From Pontibacter flavimaris (lineage in GTDB: Bacteria; Bacteroidota; Bacteroidia; Cytophagales; Hymenobacteraceae), in the NCBI RefSeq assembly GCF_001907195.1, contig NZ_LVWA01000005.1, positions 806,001 to 870,000 on the forward strand: a DNA stretch of 64,000 nt. The letters run 5' to 3'. This document shows, piece by piece, positions 33,885 to 42,312 of the stretch; the stretch's first letter is position 1; each line of letters begins with the position of its first letter. The position numbers and the translations under genes are program-made. Under the pieces are notes generated by a model. It worked only from the letters and a program-made list of their open reading frames with translations. It had not been told where the DNA came from and made no database searches.

Positions 33885-35465
33885 TCAATACTTATACTTT
33901 ACTGTGGCAGGGTGGGAGGGGGCGCTTTCGTTTTGCTGCCGGTCCAGCGCCGTCACAACGTAGATATATTTTCCGCTCTCCAAAGGCGTTTCATCTATAA
34001 AGGCGGTGTTGGTGCCGAAGACCTTGGCCACGATACTAACCGGGCTGCTCAGGTCCGGGTCGAGTGGCTGCCATTTGCGCTCTTCCCAGAAGGCGCGCTT
34101 CCAGAAAGGCGTTTCCCAAAAGCTTTCCTTCACAAAACGGTAAATAACATAATAGCGCACCTCCTGGTCGTGCTGCCAGTGCAGGCGCACGCCGCTGTCG
34201 GTCTGGCGAACTTTCAGGGAGAAGGGCGGCTCCAGTTCCGCGTTCTTTTTCCAGTCCATCACAGGCAGCAGGGCCGGGTACTTGTAGTAGGAGTTGCGCA
34301 GGGAGTCCTGCAGGTTATTGGGGTTGCTCATTACGGATTTGGAGCTGAAGAACACGCTGCCGCCCACGTTGGGCGTTGCCCTGGCCAGTTGCAGCTGGCG
34401 CGGCATCTCGTTCGGGTCGTGCCACTCGCGGTAGGTAGGGTCGGAGGCTACTTTATAGGCTCCCAGCCCAACGTAGAGGTGGCGCTGGAAAGCGTTCTGG
34501 GCCCACCACTCCAGCACGGTCTTATAGTCAGCGGCCGGGTTGCCGATGTGCCAGTATACTTGCGGTACCAGGTAATCAATCCAGCCCACCTGCATCCACT
34601 TGCGGGTGTCGGCATACAAGGCGGTGTAGCTGGGAGCCCCGGCGCGCGTGGCGGATCCGTCAGGCCCATCGGCCAGGTTTTTCCATACCCCGAACGGGCT
34701 GATGCCGAACTTTACCCAGGGCTTTACATGGTTTATACTATCCGACACTCCCTTGATCAGCTCGTCCACGTTATAGCGGCGCCAGTCGTCCTTGTTGGTG
34801 AAGAGGCCCTGGTAGGCAGCGTAGGTCTGCTCATCCGGGAACGGCTTTTTAGGGACTGGGTAGGGATAGAAATAGTCATCGAAGTGCACGCCGTCTATGT
34901 CATAGCGGTTCACCACGTCCATCACCACACTGGTAATATATTGGCGCACCTCCGGAATGCCGGGGTTAAAGAGCAGCTTCCCCTCATACTTTATGAACCA
35001 CTCCGGCCTGCGTTTGGTAATGTGGTTGGGGGCAACCTCGGCCTTTGCATCGAACGTGGCGCGGTAAGGGTTAAACCAGGCGTGAAACTCCATGCCGCGC
35101 TTGTGCGCCTCCTCCAGCATAAACTGCAGCGGGTCGTAGGGCGGGTTCATGGCCTGGCCCTGCTTGCCGGTCAGGAACTCCGACCAGGGCTCCAGGTTGC
35201 TGCGGTAGAGTGCGTCGGCGGCGGGCCTTACTTGCACAATGACGGCATTCATCCCGTTTTTCTGGTGCTCATCCAAAATATACTTAAACTCCTGCTGCTG
35301 CACCGCTGGCGAGAGGCCTTTCTGCCCCGGCCAGTCGATGTTGGCGACCGTGGCGATCCAGACAGCGCGGAATTCCCGCTTGAGCGGCTGCTCTTGTGCC
35401 TGTGCCAGGGAAGCAGAGGCCATTGCCAAAGTTAGCAGAAGGTACTGTAGTAGAGATTTATGCAT
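33885..35465 (-). CDS. GHL10 (DUF187) family glycosyl hydrolase-like protein
   Basis: 526 residues with a Sec signal peptide (MHKSLLQYLLLTLAMASASLAQAQ). The GHL10 barrel is clear: EFRAVWIATVANIDWPGQKG, GMNAVIVQVRPAADALYRS, EFHAWFNPYRAT, LFNPGIPEVRQYI, YDIDGVHFDDYFYPYP, and SPFGVWKNLADG. The C-terminal 110 residues form a fibronectin-III-like domain. The family is related to GH10/GH18-type barrels and in several bacteria is connected with peptidoglycan or exopolysaccharide; the substrate here is unknown. A truncated paralogue lies at 28016-28228. Transcribed divergently from the NagZ-type gene. Confidence 0.88.
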   Translation of the reverse strand: MHKSLLQYLLLTLAMASASLAQAQEQPLKREFRAVWIATVANIDWPGQKGLSPAVQQQEFKYILDEHQKNGMNAVIVQVRPAADALYRSNLEPWSEFLTGKQGQAMNPPYDPLQFMLEEAHKRGMEFHAWFNPYRATFDAKAEVAPNHITKRRPEWFIKYEGKLLFNPGIPEVRQYITSVVMDVVNRYDIDGVHFDDYFYPYPVPKKPFPDEQTYAAYQGLFTNKDDWRRYNVDELIKGVSDSINHVKPWVKFGISPFGVWKNLADGPDGSATRAGAPSYTALYADTRKWMQVGWIDYLVPQVYWHIGNPAADYKTVLEWWAQNAFQRHLYVGLGAYKVASDPTYREWHDPNEMPRQLQLARATPNVGGSVFFSSKSVMSNPNNLQDSLRNSYYKYPALLPVMDWKKNAELEPPFSLKVRQTDSGVRLHWQHDQEVRYYVIYRFVKESFWETPFWKRAFWEERKWQPLDPDLSSPVSIVAKVFGTNTAFIDETPLESGKYIYVVTALDRQQNESAPSHPATVKYKY

Positions 35466-35731
35466 GTGTGGTCATGGATTTGAAGGATACTGTACTTTTA
35501 GAAGCTGTTCTGTGGCTAAAACCAGTTTTAAAGTATAAAGGAGTTCTATACCGAAATATAGCAATAGGATGTTATGAAGGAAAGGGGAGGGTGAAAATAA
35601 AGAAGTGAATTTGCACTATATTTTCTGAGCGGCAGGGGGATTGGAAGAATTCACCGCAACATAGAACTCCTTTCTCATAAAAAACTTAAATTTACCCTTT
35701 ATCAAACGCTACTCACTAATCTTTCATCACG

Positions 35732-38700
35732 TTGGAAAAAAGATCCTTTCTTTTGCTCACCCTTGTTGCCTTGTTTTTGTTTGGGGCAACTGACGCGGAT
35801 GCGCAGCGGCGCACTTCCAAGACGCGCAGCAGCACTGCTCAGAAAGCGGTTGCCAAGACCTTCAACCCAGCCACCGACCCGCCCTTCCTAAACGCGGACC
35901 AGGCCTGGGTAGACTCTGTGTTCAGCACCCTGACGCCGGAAGAGCGCATCGCGCAGCTCATCATGATCCCGGTATACTCTAACAAGGACCAGGCGCACAT
36001 CGACTCGGTGAGCAAACTGGTGACCAAGTATAAGGTAGGCGGGCTGATCTTTTTCCAGGGCGGGCCGGTACGCCAGGCCCACATGACCAACCGGTACCAG
36101 CGCGAAAGCAAGGTGCCTTTGATGGTCAGTATAGACGGGGAGTGGGGCCTGGCCATGCGCCTGGACAGCACGATAAAGTTCCCGTACCAGATGGCCCTGG
36201 GCGGCATAGAGGATGAGCAGCTGATCTATGAGATGGGCGCCGAGATTGCCCGCCAGTGCCGCCGGCTGGGCATCCACGTTAACTTCGCCCCGGTGGTGGA
36301 CGTGAACAACAACGCCAACAACCCTGTGATCGGCTTCCGCTCTTTTGGCGAGGACAAGTATAACGTAACGCGCAAAGCGATGGCCTACATGCGCGGCATG
36401 CAGGACGAGAAGGTGCTGGCCAACGCCAAGCACTTCCCGGGCCACGGCGATACCAACGTGGACTCACATTACGGACTGCCGGTCATCCATTTCTCCAAGC
36501 TTCGCCTCGACTCCGTGGAACTCTACCCGTTCCGCCAGCTCATGAAGAACGGCCTGGGCAGTTTGATGGTAGCCCACATGAACATCCCCGCGTTGGATAA
36601 CACCGACAGCCTGGCTTCCACGCTTTCCAAGCCGATCGTGACGGACCTGCTGAAGAAAGAGATGGGCTACAAAGGCCTGGTTTTTACCGATGCCCTGAAC
36701 ATGGACGGCGTGGCGAAATTCTATCCTCCGGGCATTGTGGACGTGAAGGCCCTGCTGGCCGGCAACGACATGCTGCTGAACACGATGGACGTGAAAACCA
36801 CGATCGAGGAGATCAAAAAAGCCATCGCCAACGGAGAGATCACGCAGGAAGAGGTAGATGCCCGCGCCCGAAAGGTGCTGGCCGCCAAGCAATGGCTGGG
36901 GCTGGATAAGTATAAGCCGATCGAGACGGAGAACCTGATCGAAGACCTGAATAATCCGCACGCTAAATATCTCAACCAGCAACTGGTGGAAGCCTCGCTC
37001 ACGCTGCTACGCAACAAGCAGAGCATCCTGCCCATCCAGAATATCGATACTTTAAAAGTAGCGGCGCTGGCCATCGGCACGAAGCAGGAAACGGACTTTC
37101 AACGTGGCTTGGCCCGTTATACCAAGGTGGATACGTTCTTTCTGCAGCCAACTGCCTCGCTGGCGGAGCTGATGGCCCTGAAGGAGAAGCTGCAGGAGTA
37201 TAACCTGATTGTGGCCGGCATGCACAAACTGAACCTGAAGGCCGGAGGCAGCAATTTCGGAATCACTGCCGAGATGAACCTGTTCCTGAAGGACCTTATC
37301 CGCTCCAAGCCAACGATTGTGGGCGTGTTCGGCAACGTATACAGCCTGGCGGAGATGGAGAGCCTGGAGAAGGCGGATGCCGTGATTGCTGCCTACCAGG
37401 AAACGCCGCAAACGCAGGACCTGACCGCGCAGATGATCTTTGGCGGCATCGGGGCAAAAGGAAAACTGCCGGTGACGATCAACAATGCCTTTAAAATAGA
37501 TGACGGGCTTCGCACAAACGGTGGCCTGCGCTTTGCCTATACCATGCCCGAGGCGGTGGGCCTGAAGACCCAGGACTTCGAAGGGATAGACTCGCTGGTG
37601 GCGCAGGCCATGGAGCAGAAGGCAACGCCCGGCGCGCAAGTGCTCGTGGCCAAGGATGGCAAGGTGATCTACCACAAAGCCTATGGTTTCCATACCTACG
37701 ACAACGAGCAGCCGGTGCAGGTAACCGACCTCTACGACCTGGCCTCCGTAACGAAGATAAGCACCTCGCTGGCCGCCTTTATGAAACTGAGCGGCGAGGG
37801 CCGCTTTGACGTGGACCGCACGCTGGGAGAATACCTGCCAATAGTGGAGGGCTCTAACAAAGAGAACCTGAAGTACCGCGACATCCTGACGCACCAGGCG
37901 GGGCTGAAGTCCTGGATCCCGTTCTGGAAAGAGACGGTGAAGAAGAACGGTAAGTTTAAGTGGGCCACCTTCAAGGCAGACTCCTCGCGCCGTTTCCCGA
38001 TCAAAGTGGCGGATAACCTGTACATTCACCGCAGGTACTGCAACAAGATCTACAAGGCCATCGTGAAGTCGCCGCTGAACGAGAAGCCGGGCTATGTGTA
38101 CAGTGACCTCTCGTTTATACTTGCCCCGCTGGTGGTGCAGAACATCACCGGAGAGAAATTTGAGACTTACCTGAAGGAGAACATTTACCAGCCGATCGGC
38201 GCGACCTCCCTGACATTTAACCCATACAAGTACTACAGGCCGGAGCAGATCGTGCCGACGGAGTATGAGCCGCACTTCCGCAAGCAGCTGCTGCACGGCA
38301 CAGTGCACGACGAGGGAGCTGCCATGCTCGGCGGCGTTAGCGGCCATGCCGGCCTGTTCGGCAACTCCAACGACGTGGCTAAACTGATGCAGTTATACTT
38401 GCAGGACGGAAAGTATGCCGGGGAAACCTACATTAGCGGCAACACCGTGAGTGAGTTCAGCAAGTGCCAGTTCTGCGACCAGGGCAACTACCGCGCCCTC
38501 GGTTTCGACCGTCCGGCCAAGCCGGGAGCGCAGAACAGCAACGCGGCGCCAAGTGCCCCTGCGGAGAGCTTCGGCCACTCCGGCTTTACGGGCACCTATA
38601 CCTGGATAGACCCCGTGAACAACCTGGTGTACGTGTTCCTGTCGAACCGCGTGAACCCAACCCGCGAGAACCCGAGGCTGAGCCAACTGAACACCCGCAC

Positions 38701-38767
38701 CAACGTGCTGCAGGTGGTGTACGATGCCATTGAAAAGAGCAAGCTGGCACAGCGCACCAATCCGTAA
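35732..38767 (+). CDS. GH3 beta-N-acetylhexosaminidase fused to a beta-lactamase-family serine hydrolase
   Basis: 1011 residues with a TTG start at 35732, which yields a proper signal peptide (MEKRSFLLLTLVALFLFGATDADAQ). Residues about 50-400 form a NagZ-like GH3 domain with NAKHFPGHGDT (His234 region) and nucleophile Asp320 in VFTDALNMDG. About 400-590 hold the GH3 C-terminal alpha/beta domain. About 620-1000 form a class-C beta-lactamase/DD-peptidase-like domain: DLASVTK (Ser672, Lys675), PGYVYSDLSF, and HSGFTGTYTW. It could remove GlcNAc and act on stem peptides of peptidoglycan fragments in the periplasm. Such two-domain proteins are known in Bacteroidota. Confidence 0.88.
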   Translation: MEKRSFLLLTLVALFLFGATDADAQRRTSKTRSSTAQKAVAKTFNPATDPPFLNADQAWVDSVFSTLTPEERIAQLIMIPVYSNKDQAHIDSVSKLVTKYKVGGLIFFQGGPVRQAHMTNRYQRESKVPLMVSIDGEWGLAMRLDSTIKFPYQMALGGIEDEQLIYEMGAEIARQCRRLGIHVNFAPVVDVNNNANNPVIGFRSFGEDKYNVTRKAMAYMRGMQDEKVLANAKHFPGHGDTNVDSHYGLPVIHFSKLRLDSVELYPFRQLMKNGLGSLMVAHMNIPALDNTDSLASTLSKPIVTDLLKKEMGYKGLVFTDALNMDGVAKFYPPGIVDVKALLAGNDMLLNTMDVKTTIEEIKKAIANGEITQEEVDARARKVLAAKQWLGLDKYKPIETENLIEDLNNPHAKYLNQQLVEASLTLLRNKQSILPIQNIDTLKVAALAIGTKQETDFQRGLARYTKVDTFFLQPTASLAELMALKEKLQEYNLIVAGMHKLNLKAGGSNFGITAEMNLFLKDLIRSKPTIVGVFGNVYSLAEMESLEKADAVIAAYQETPQTQDLTAQMIFGGIGAKGKLPVTINNAFKIDDGLRTNGGLRFAYTMPEAVGLKTQDFEGIDSLVAQAMEQKATPGAQVLVAKDGKVIYHKAYGFHTYDNEQPVQVTDLYDLASVTKISTSLAAFMKLSGEGRFDVDRTLGEYLPIVEGSNKENLKYRDILTHQAGLKSWIPFWKETVKKNGKFKWATFKADSSRRFPIKVADNLYIHRRYCNKIYKAIVKSPLNEKPGYVYSDLSFILAPLVVQNITGEKFETYLKENIYQPIGATSLTFNPYKYYRPEQIVPTEYEPHFRKQLLHGTVHDEGAAMLGGVSGHAGLFGNSNDVAKLMQLYLQDGKYAGETYISGNTVSEFSKCQFCDQGNYRALGFDRPAKPGAQNSNAAPSAPAESFGHSGFTGTYTWIDPVNNLVYVFLSNRVNPTRENPRLSQLNTRTNVLQVVYDAIEKSKLAQRTNP

Positions 38768-38789
38768 ACAGCTGATTTATACTTTACCG

Positions 38790-38821
38790 AAAAGAGGCGC
38801 CTGTAAGGGTGCCTCTTTTTT
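38790..38821 (+). terminator. Intrinsic terminator after the GH3 fusion gene
   Basis: AAAGAGGC (38791-38798) pairs with GCCTCTTT (38811-38818), followed by a T-run, 23 bp after the stop codon. Confidence 0.8.
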
Positions 38822-39006
38822 GTTACTGTACTTTTGATAGCTTGCTAAAGGGGCTTGTGAAGAGGAAGAGAAACTAAAGTAAAGGTCCTGCCTGGGAAAG
38901 ATGTATTCCAGTTTCGAAGCCTTATTCAAGATTCACACAACCCGGCGCGCGGTAAACCAGTAAGTATAGCAGTTCTAAAATATAACCATCATCTAATACT
39001 ATTACC

Positions 39007-39894
39007 ATGATCAAACGTTTACTTGCAGTGCTCACTTTAGCGCTTTGTACTACGGCTGCACTTGCCCAAACCACCACCGAAGCAGACACGCTATGGCGCC
39101 GTTCCTTTGCCGCTGGCATCAACTTGAATCAGTCTGCCTTCAGCGACAACTGGAAAGCTGGTGGTGTCAGCTCTGTGGCTTTTAACACCCATTTGGATGC
39201 CCGCGCTGACTACAAACTGGCTAAGATAAGCTGGGACAACGCCGTGCAGCTGCAGTATGGCCTGATCAAAAACAAGGGGGAGGAGCAGCGCAAAAGTATA
39301 GACCGCATCTACCTCGACACCAAGTATGGCTATGCCATTTCCTCGGATTGGAACACCTTTGTCTCCGCCAACTTCCTGTCGCAGTTTACGAAGGGCTATG
39401 AGTACGACGTGGACGCTGACGGCACTGACAGGCTGATCTCTAATTTCCTGGCGCCCGGCTTCCTGACGTTTGCCCTGGGTGCGGAGTATAAGCCCAAACC
39501 ACACTTTTCCCTGCGCCTGAGCCCGTTTGCCCCACGCTTTACTTTTTTAGCGGACGAGGCCGTGGGAGTGAACGAGCGGTACGGTGTGCCGGAGGGAAAG
39601 AAGGTGCGGACTGAGTGGCTGGCCGCCATGATACAGGCCGCCTATGACCGGGACATCATGCAGAACCTGAACCTGAGGGCCAACTACATGTCCTATATAA
39701 ACTACAAAGAGCTTTCCGGGAAAAAAATCGACCACCTGCTGAACGCAACGCTTACAGCCAAGGTAAACCGCTACATTAACGTAAGCCTGACGGGCAACTT
39801 CGTGTACGACTACGACCAGGACACAGAAGTACAGTATAACCAGTCGCTGGCCTTGGGTATACTCTATACCGTGCAGGGATTTTCGGTTAGATGA
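39007..39894 (+). CDS. DUF3078 family outer-membrane beta-barrel protein
   Basis: 295 residues with a signal peptide (MIKRLLAVLTLALCTTAALAQ). The mature protein starts LWRRSFAAGINLNQSAFSDNWKAGGVSSVAF, the typical DUF3078 opening, and continues with alternating amphipathic strands (YKLAKISWDNAVQLQYG, YGYAISSDWNTFVSANFLSQF) to an aromatic end (VQGFSVR). The function is unknown; an outer-membrane porin-like role is inferred from the fold. It stands alone between terminators. Confidence 0.82.
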   Translation: MIKRLLAVLTLALCTTAALAQTTTEADTLWRRSFAAGINLNQSAFSDNWKAGGVSSVAFNTHLDARADYKLAKISWDNAVQLQYGLIKNKGEEQRKSIDRIYLDTKYGYAISSDWNTFVSANFLSQFTKGYEYDVDADGTDRLISNFLAPGFLTFALGAEYKPKPHFSLRLSPFAPRFTFLADEAVGVNERYGVPEGKKVRTEWLAAMIQAAYDRDIMQNLNLRANYMSYINYKELSGKKIDHLLNATLTAKVNRYINVSLTGNFVYDYDQDTEVQYNQSLALGILYTVQGFSVR

Positions 39895-39912
39895 TCAGAC
39901 TACAGCTTAGGA

Positions 39913-39936
39913 AAAAGTATAAGTATAAGTAAGTAT
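39913..39936. repeat. Short tandem AGTATA run after the DUF3078 gene
   Basis: AAGTATAAGTATAAGTAAG followed by TATGG: two to three adjoining copies of the AGTATA unit, 20 bp after the DUF3078 stop codon. Confidence 0.8.
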
Positions 39937-39971
39937 GGGGACAGAATTAAATTGAAGTATTAAAGAGAGCT

Positions 39972-40045
39972 GTCATTCTGGAAGAAACTTGGTAGAAGGG
40001 AAGTTAAGCTTATGCGGCTTGCCCACAAGATCCTTTCAGGATGAC
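39972..40045. repeat. Intergenic repeat element, copy 2 (GTCATTCTG...CAGGATGAC)
   Basis: 74 bp with the same ends and inner block (CAAGATCCTTTCAGGATGAC) as the copy at 15617-15691; the middle is less conserved. It lies in the 412-bp gap between the DUF3078 gene and nagB, beside two AGTATA tandem runs. Confidence 0.65.
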
Positions 40046-40080
40046 AATATAATATAAACTAATTCTGTTCTCCTATTTAT

Positions 40081-40196
40081 GAAGTATGAAGTATAAGTAT
40101 GAAGTATAAGTATGAAGTATAAGTATGAAGTATAAGTATGAAGTATAAGTATGAAGTATAAGTATGAAGTATAAGTATGAAGTATAAGTATGAAGT
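40081..40196. repeat. Eight tandem 13-bp repeats built from the AAGTATA heptamer
   Basis: Eight perfect copies of GAAGTATAAGTAT run from 40088 to 40191, with partial copies at both ends. The unit contains AAGTATAA and AAGTATG, i.e. the window-wide motif. There are no spacers of CRISPR type and no promoter. Confidence 0.95.
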
Positions 40197-40221
40197 GACA
40201 ACTTATACCACTATAAAACAT

Positions 40222-40250
40222 AAAGCCCGCTCAGAAACTGAGCGGGCTTT
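40222..40250. terminator. Bidirectional terminator between the DUF3078 gene and nagB
   Basis: A perfect 13-bp stem (40222-40234 with 40238-40250) and AAA loop between convergent genes; it ends in TTT on either strand. Confidence 0.75.
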
Positions 40251-40306
40251 CTCGTAGCTTTAAAACCTATGTGTTCCTATGTGTGTGTCCTCTGAGAGAG
40301 GGAGGT

Positions 40307-42277
40307 TTAGTAATTGTAGCGTACGAATGCTTCCATGGCCTCATAGTCGGCAAGGCCAAGTTTATGGTATCTTTCAGCGGTCTCGCGGTTGCGCTCCTCG
40401 GCGCGAACCCAGAACTCGCGGGAGTCGTCGCCCGGGAATACCGGCGTGTCTTTCTGTGACTGGTGTTTGAAGATAGCCTGGCGCTTGCGCAGCACCTCCT
40501 GCGGCGACAGCGGCACGGCCATTTCGATCTCATGTGTCTCGAACTCGTGCCAGGCGCCGCGGTACATCCACAGCCAGCAGTCGTTCACCCACTCCTCGCC
40601 AGCTTCACGCAGGCGCTGCAGGGCATCCACTATAATCTTAAAGCAAACAATGTGCGTTCCGTGCGGGTCGGCAAAATCACCAGCGGCAAATACCTGCTGG
40701 GGCTTCACGCGCTGCAGCAGTTTCATGGTCAGCTCAATGTCCTTATCAGAAACCGAGTTCTTCTTATGCTTGCCCGTCTCGTAGAAGGGCAGGGCCATAA
40801 AGTGAATGTTCTCGTCCTCCAGGCCAGCATAGCGGGCACCAGCCAGCGCCTCGCTCTTGCGGATAAAGCCCTTCACGTTCAGGATCTCTTTCGTGTCTAC
40901 CTGGTTGGGGTGCTTCTCCTCGATAAAGCCGCGCATGTCGTCGTATATCTGCTGCAACCTGGCAGTATCGTTGCCAATGCTTGTGTTAAAGTCGATGGCG
41001 AATTCCACGTAACGCAGCACGTCATCATCCCAAACGGCCGTGTTGCCGGAGGTCTGGTAGGCCACATGCACGTCGTGGCCCTGGTCCACTAAACGAATGA
41101 AGGTACCGCCCATCGAGATCACGTCATCGTCCGGGTGAGGGGAGAAGATAACCACGCGCTTGTGGGCAGGCTCGGCACGTTCCGGGCGCTGCGAATCGTC
41201 GGCGTTTGGCTTACCACCCGGCCACCCGGTAATGGTATGCTGCATCTTGTTAAAGATGTCGATGTTGATGTTATAGGCGGGGCCAAACTCGGTGGCCAGC
41301 TGCGCCATGCCGTTGTTGTTGTAGTCCTCCTCCGTCAGCTTCAGGATAGGCTTGTTCAGGGTCTGCGACAGCCAGATCACGGCTTTCTTGCGCATCTGGA
41401 TGTCCCACACGCAATCCTTCACCAGCCACGGCGTGTTAAAGCGGGTCAGTTCCGAGGCCGCGGCCTCGTCCAGCACAAACTCCACGCTGTCGGACAGCTG
41501 CAGGTAGGTAGCCGGCACCTCGCTCGACATCTCTCCCTCCACGGCTTTCTTGAGAATGGAGGCCTTCTTCTGGCTCCACGCCATCAGGATGATCTCACGG
41601 GCCTTAAAGATGGTGCCGATACCCATGGTGATGGCCTTGGTCGGCACGTTCTCCTTACCACCGAAGTCGCGGGCTGCGTCGCGGCGGGTCAGGTCGTCGA
41701 GTGTTACCAGGCGCGTGCCGGAGTTTGGCGCAGAGCCCGGCTCGTTGAAACCGATGTGGCCGGTACGTCCGATACCCAGGATCTGCAGGTCCAGTCCACC
41801 CATTTCCTCGATGCGGCGCTCATAGCTCAGGCAATATTCGTGTATTTCCTCCTTGGGCAGTGTGCCGTCCGGAATGTGCACGTTCTCCTTCTGTATATCG
41901 ATGTGATTGAAGAGGTTCTCGTTCATGAACGTGACGTAGCTTTGGGCCGCGTCAGGCTGCATCGGGTAGTACTCATCAAGGTTAAAGGTGATTACGTTGC
42001 GGAAGCTCAGACCTTCCTCGCGGTGCATTCTCACCAACTCCGCATACACCCCCACCGGCGTGGCGCCGGTCGCCAGGCCAAGTACGGCCTGCTCGCCCTT
42101 GTCCTGCTTGCTCCTGATGAGGTCGGCAATGCGCTGTGCCACCTTTACAGAGGCAATATGCTGGTCAGGGAATACGGTTACCGGCAGTTTCTCAAACCTG
42201 GTTTCCTCCAGCAGGTTTAGCCTGGGCGAAGTGCGTTGCCTGTTATAGGCAGCGTTGTTTTTAAGTGGATGCATCAT
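40307..42277 (-). CDS. nagB: Glucosamine-6-phosphate deaminase fused to a LmbE/PIG-L deacetylase-like domain
   Basis: 656 residues; ordinary NagB has about 260. Residues about 30-290 are NagB: VLGLATGATPVGVYAEL, NLDEYYPM (catalytic Asp), and GIGRTGHIGFNEPGS. Residues about 375-650 form a LmbE/PIG-L domain with the zinc motif SPHPDDDVISMGG. NagB converts glucosamine-6-phosphate to fructose-6-phosphate and ammonia; the added domain might de-N-acetylate GlcNAc-6-phosphate, but this is an inference. The fusion is known in Bacteroidota. It follows the ROK regulator by 35 bp, so the two form an operon. No AAGTATA heptamer was seen in the gene. Confidence 0.9.
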   Translation of the reverse strand: MMHPLKNNAAYNRQRTSPRLNLLEETRFEKLPVTVFPDQHIASVKVAQRIADLIRSKQDKGEQAVLGLATGATPVGVYAELVRMHREEGLSFRNVITFNLDEYYPMQPDAAQSYVTFMNENLFNHIDIQKENVHIPDGTLPKEEIHEYCLSYERRIEEMGGLDLQILGIGRTGHIGFNEPGSAPNSGTRLVTLDDLTRRDAARDFGGKENVPTKAITMGIGTIFKAREIILMAWSQKKASILKKAVEGEMSSEVPATYLQLSDSVEFVLDEAAASELTRFNTPWLVKDCVWDIQMRKKAVIWLSQTLNKPILKLTEEDYNNNGMAQLATEFGPAYNINIDIFNKMQHTITGWPGGKPNADDSQRPERAEPAHKRVVIFSPHPDDDVISMGGTFIRLVDQGHDVHVAYQTSGNTAVWDDDVLRYVEFAIDFNTSIGNDTARLQQIYDDMRGFIEEKHPNQVDTKEILNVKGFIRKSEALAGARYAGLEDENIHFMALPFYETGKHKKNSVSDKDIELTMKLLQRVKPQQVFAAGDFADPHGTHIVCFKIIVDALQRLREAGEEWVNDCWLWMYRGAWHEFETHEIEMAVPLSPQEVLRKRQAIFKHQSQKDTPVFPGDDSREFWVRAEERNRETAERYHKLGLADYEAMEAFVRYNY

Positions 42278-42312
42278 GCTTTATACGTTGATTTACCTCA
42301 GTTTTATTTTGA

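Noticed and set aside
33912-35435. 507-codon plus-strand open frame
   Set aside because: It is fully antisense to the GHL10 gene, has no recognisable domain, and has the Val/His/Gly-rich composition of a shadow frame in high-G+C DNA.
37052-38347. 431-codon minus-strand open frame
   Set aside because: Antisense to the GH3-serine hydrolase gene, whose active-site motifs are all intact on the plus strand.
40081-40196. CRISPR array
   Set aside because: The repeats are contiguous 13-bp units with no unique spacers and no cas gene nearby.
40036-40221. 61-codon minus-strand frame with a TSYLYFILILHTY repeat
   Set aside because: It is only the translation of the 13-bp tandem repeat (40088-40191); no start signal and no neighbours.
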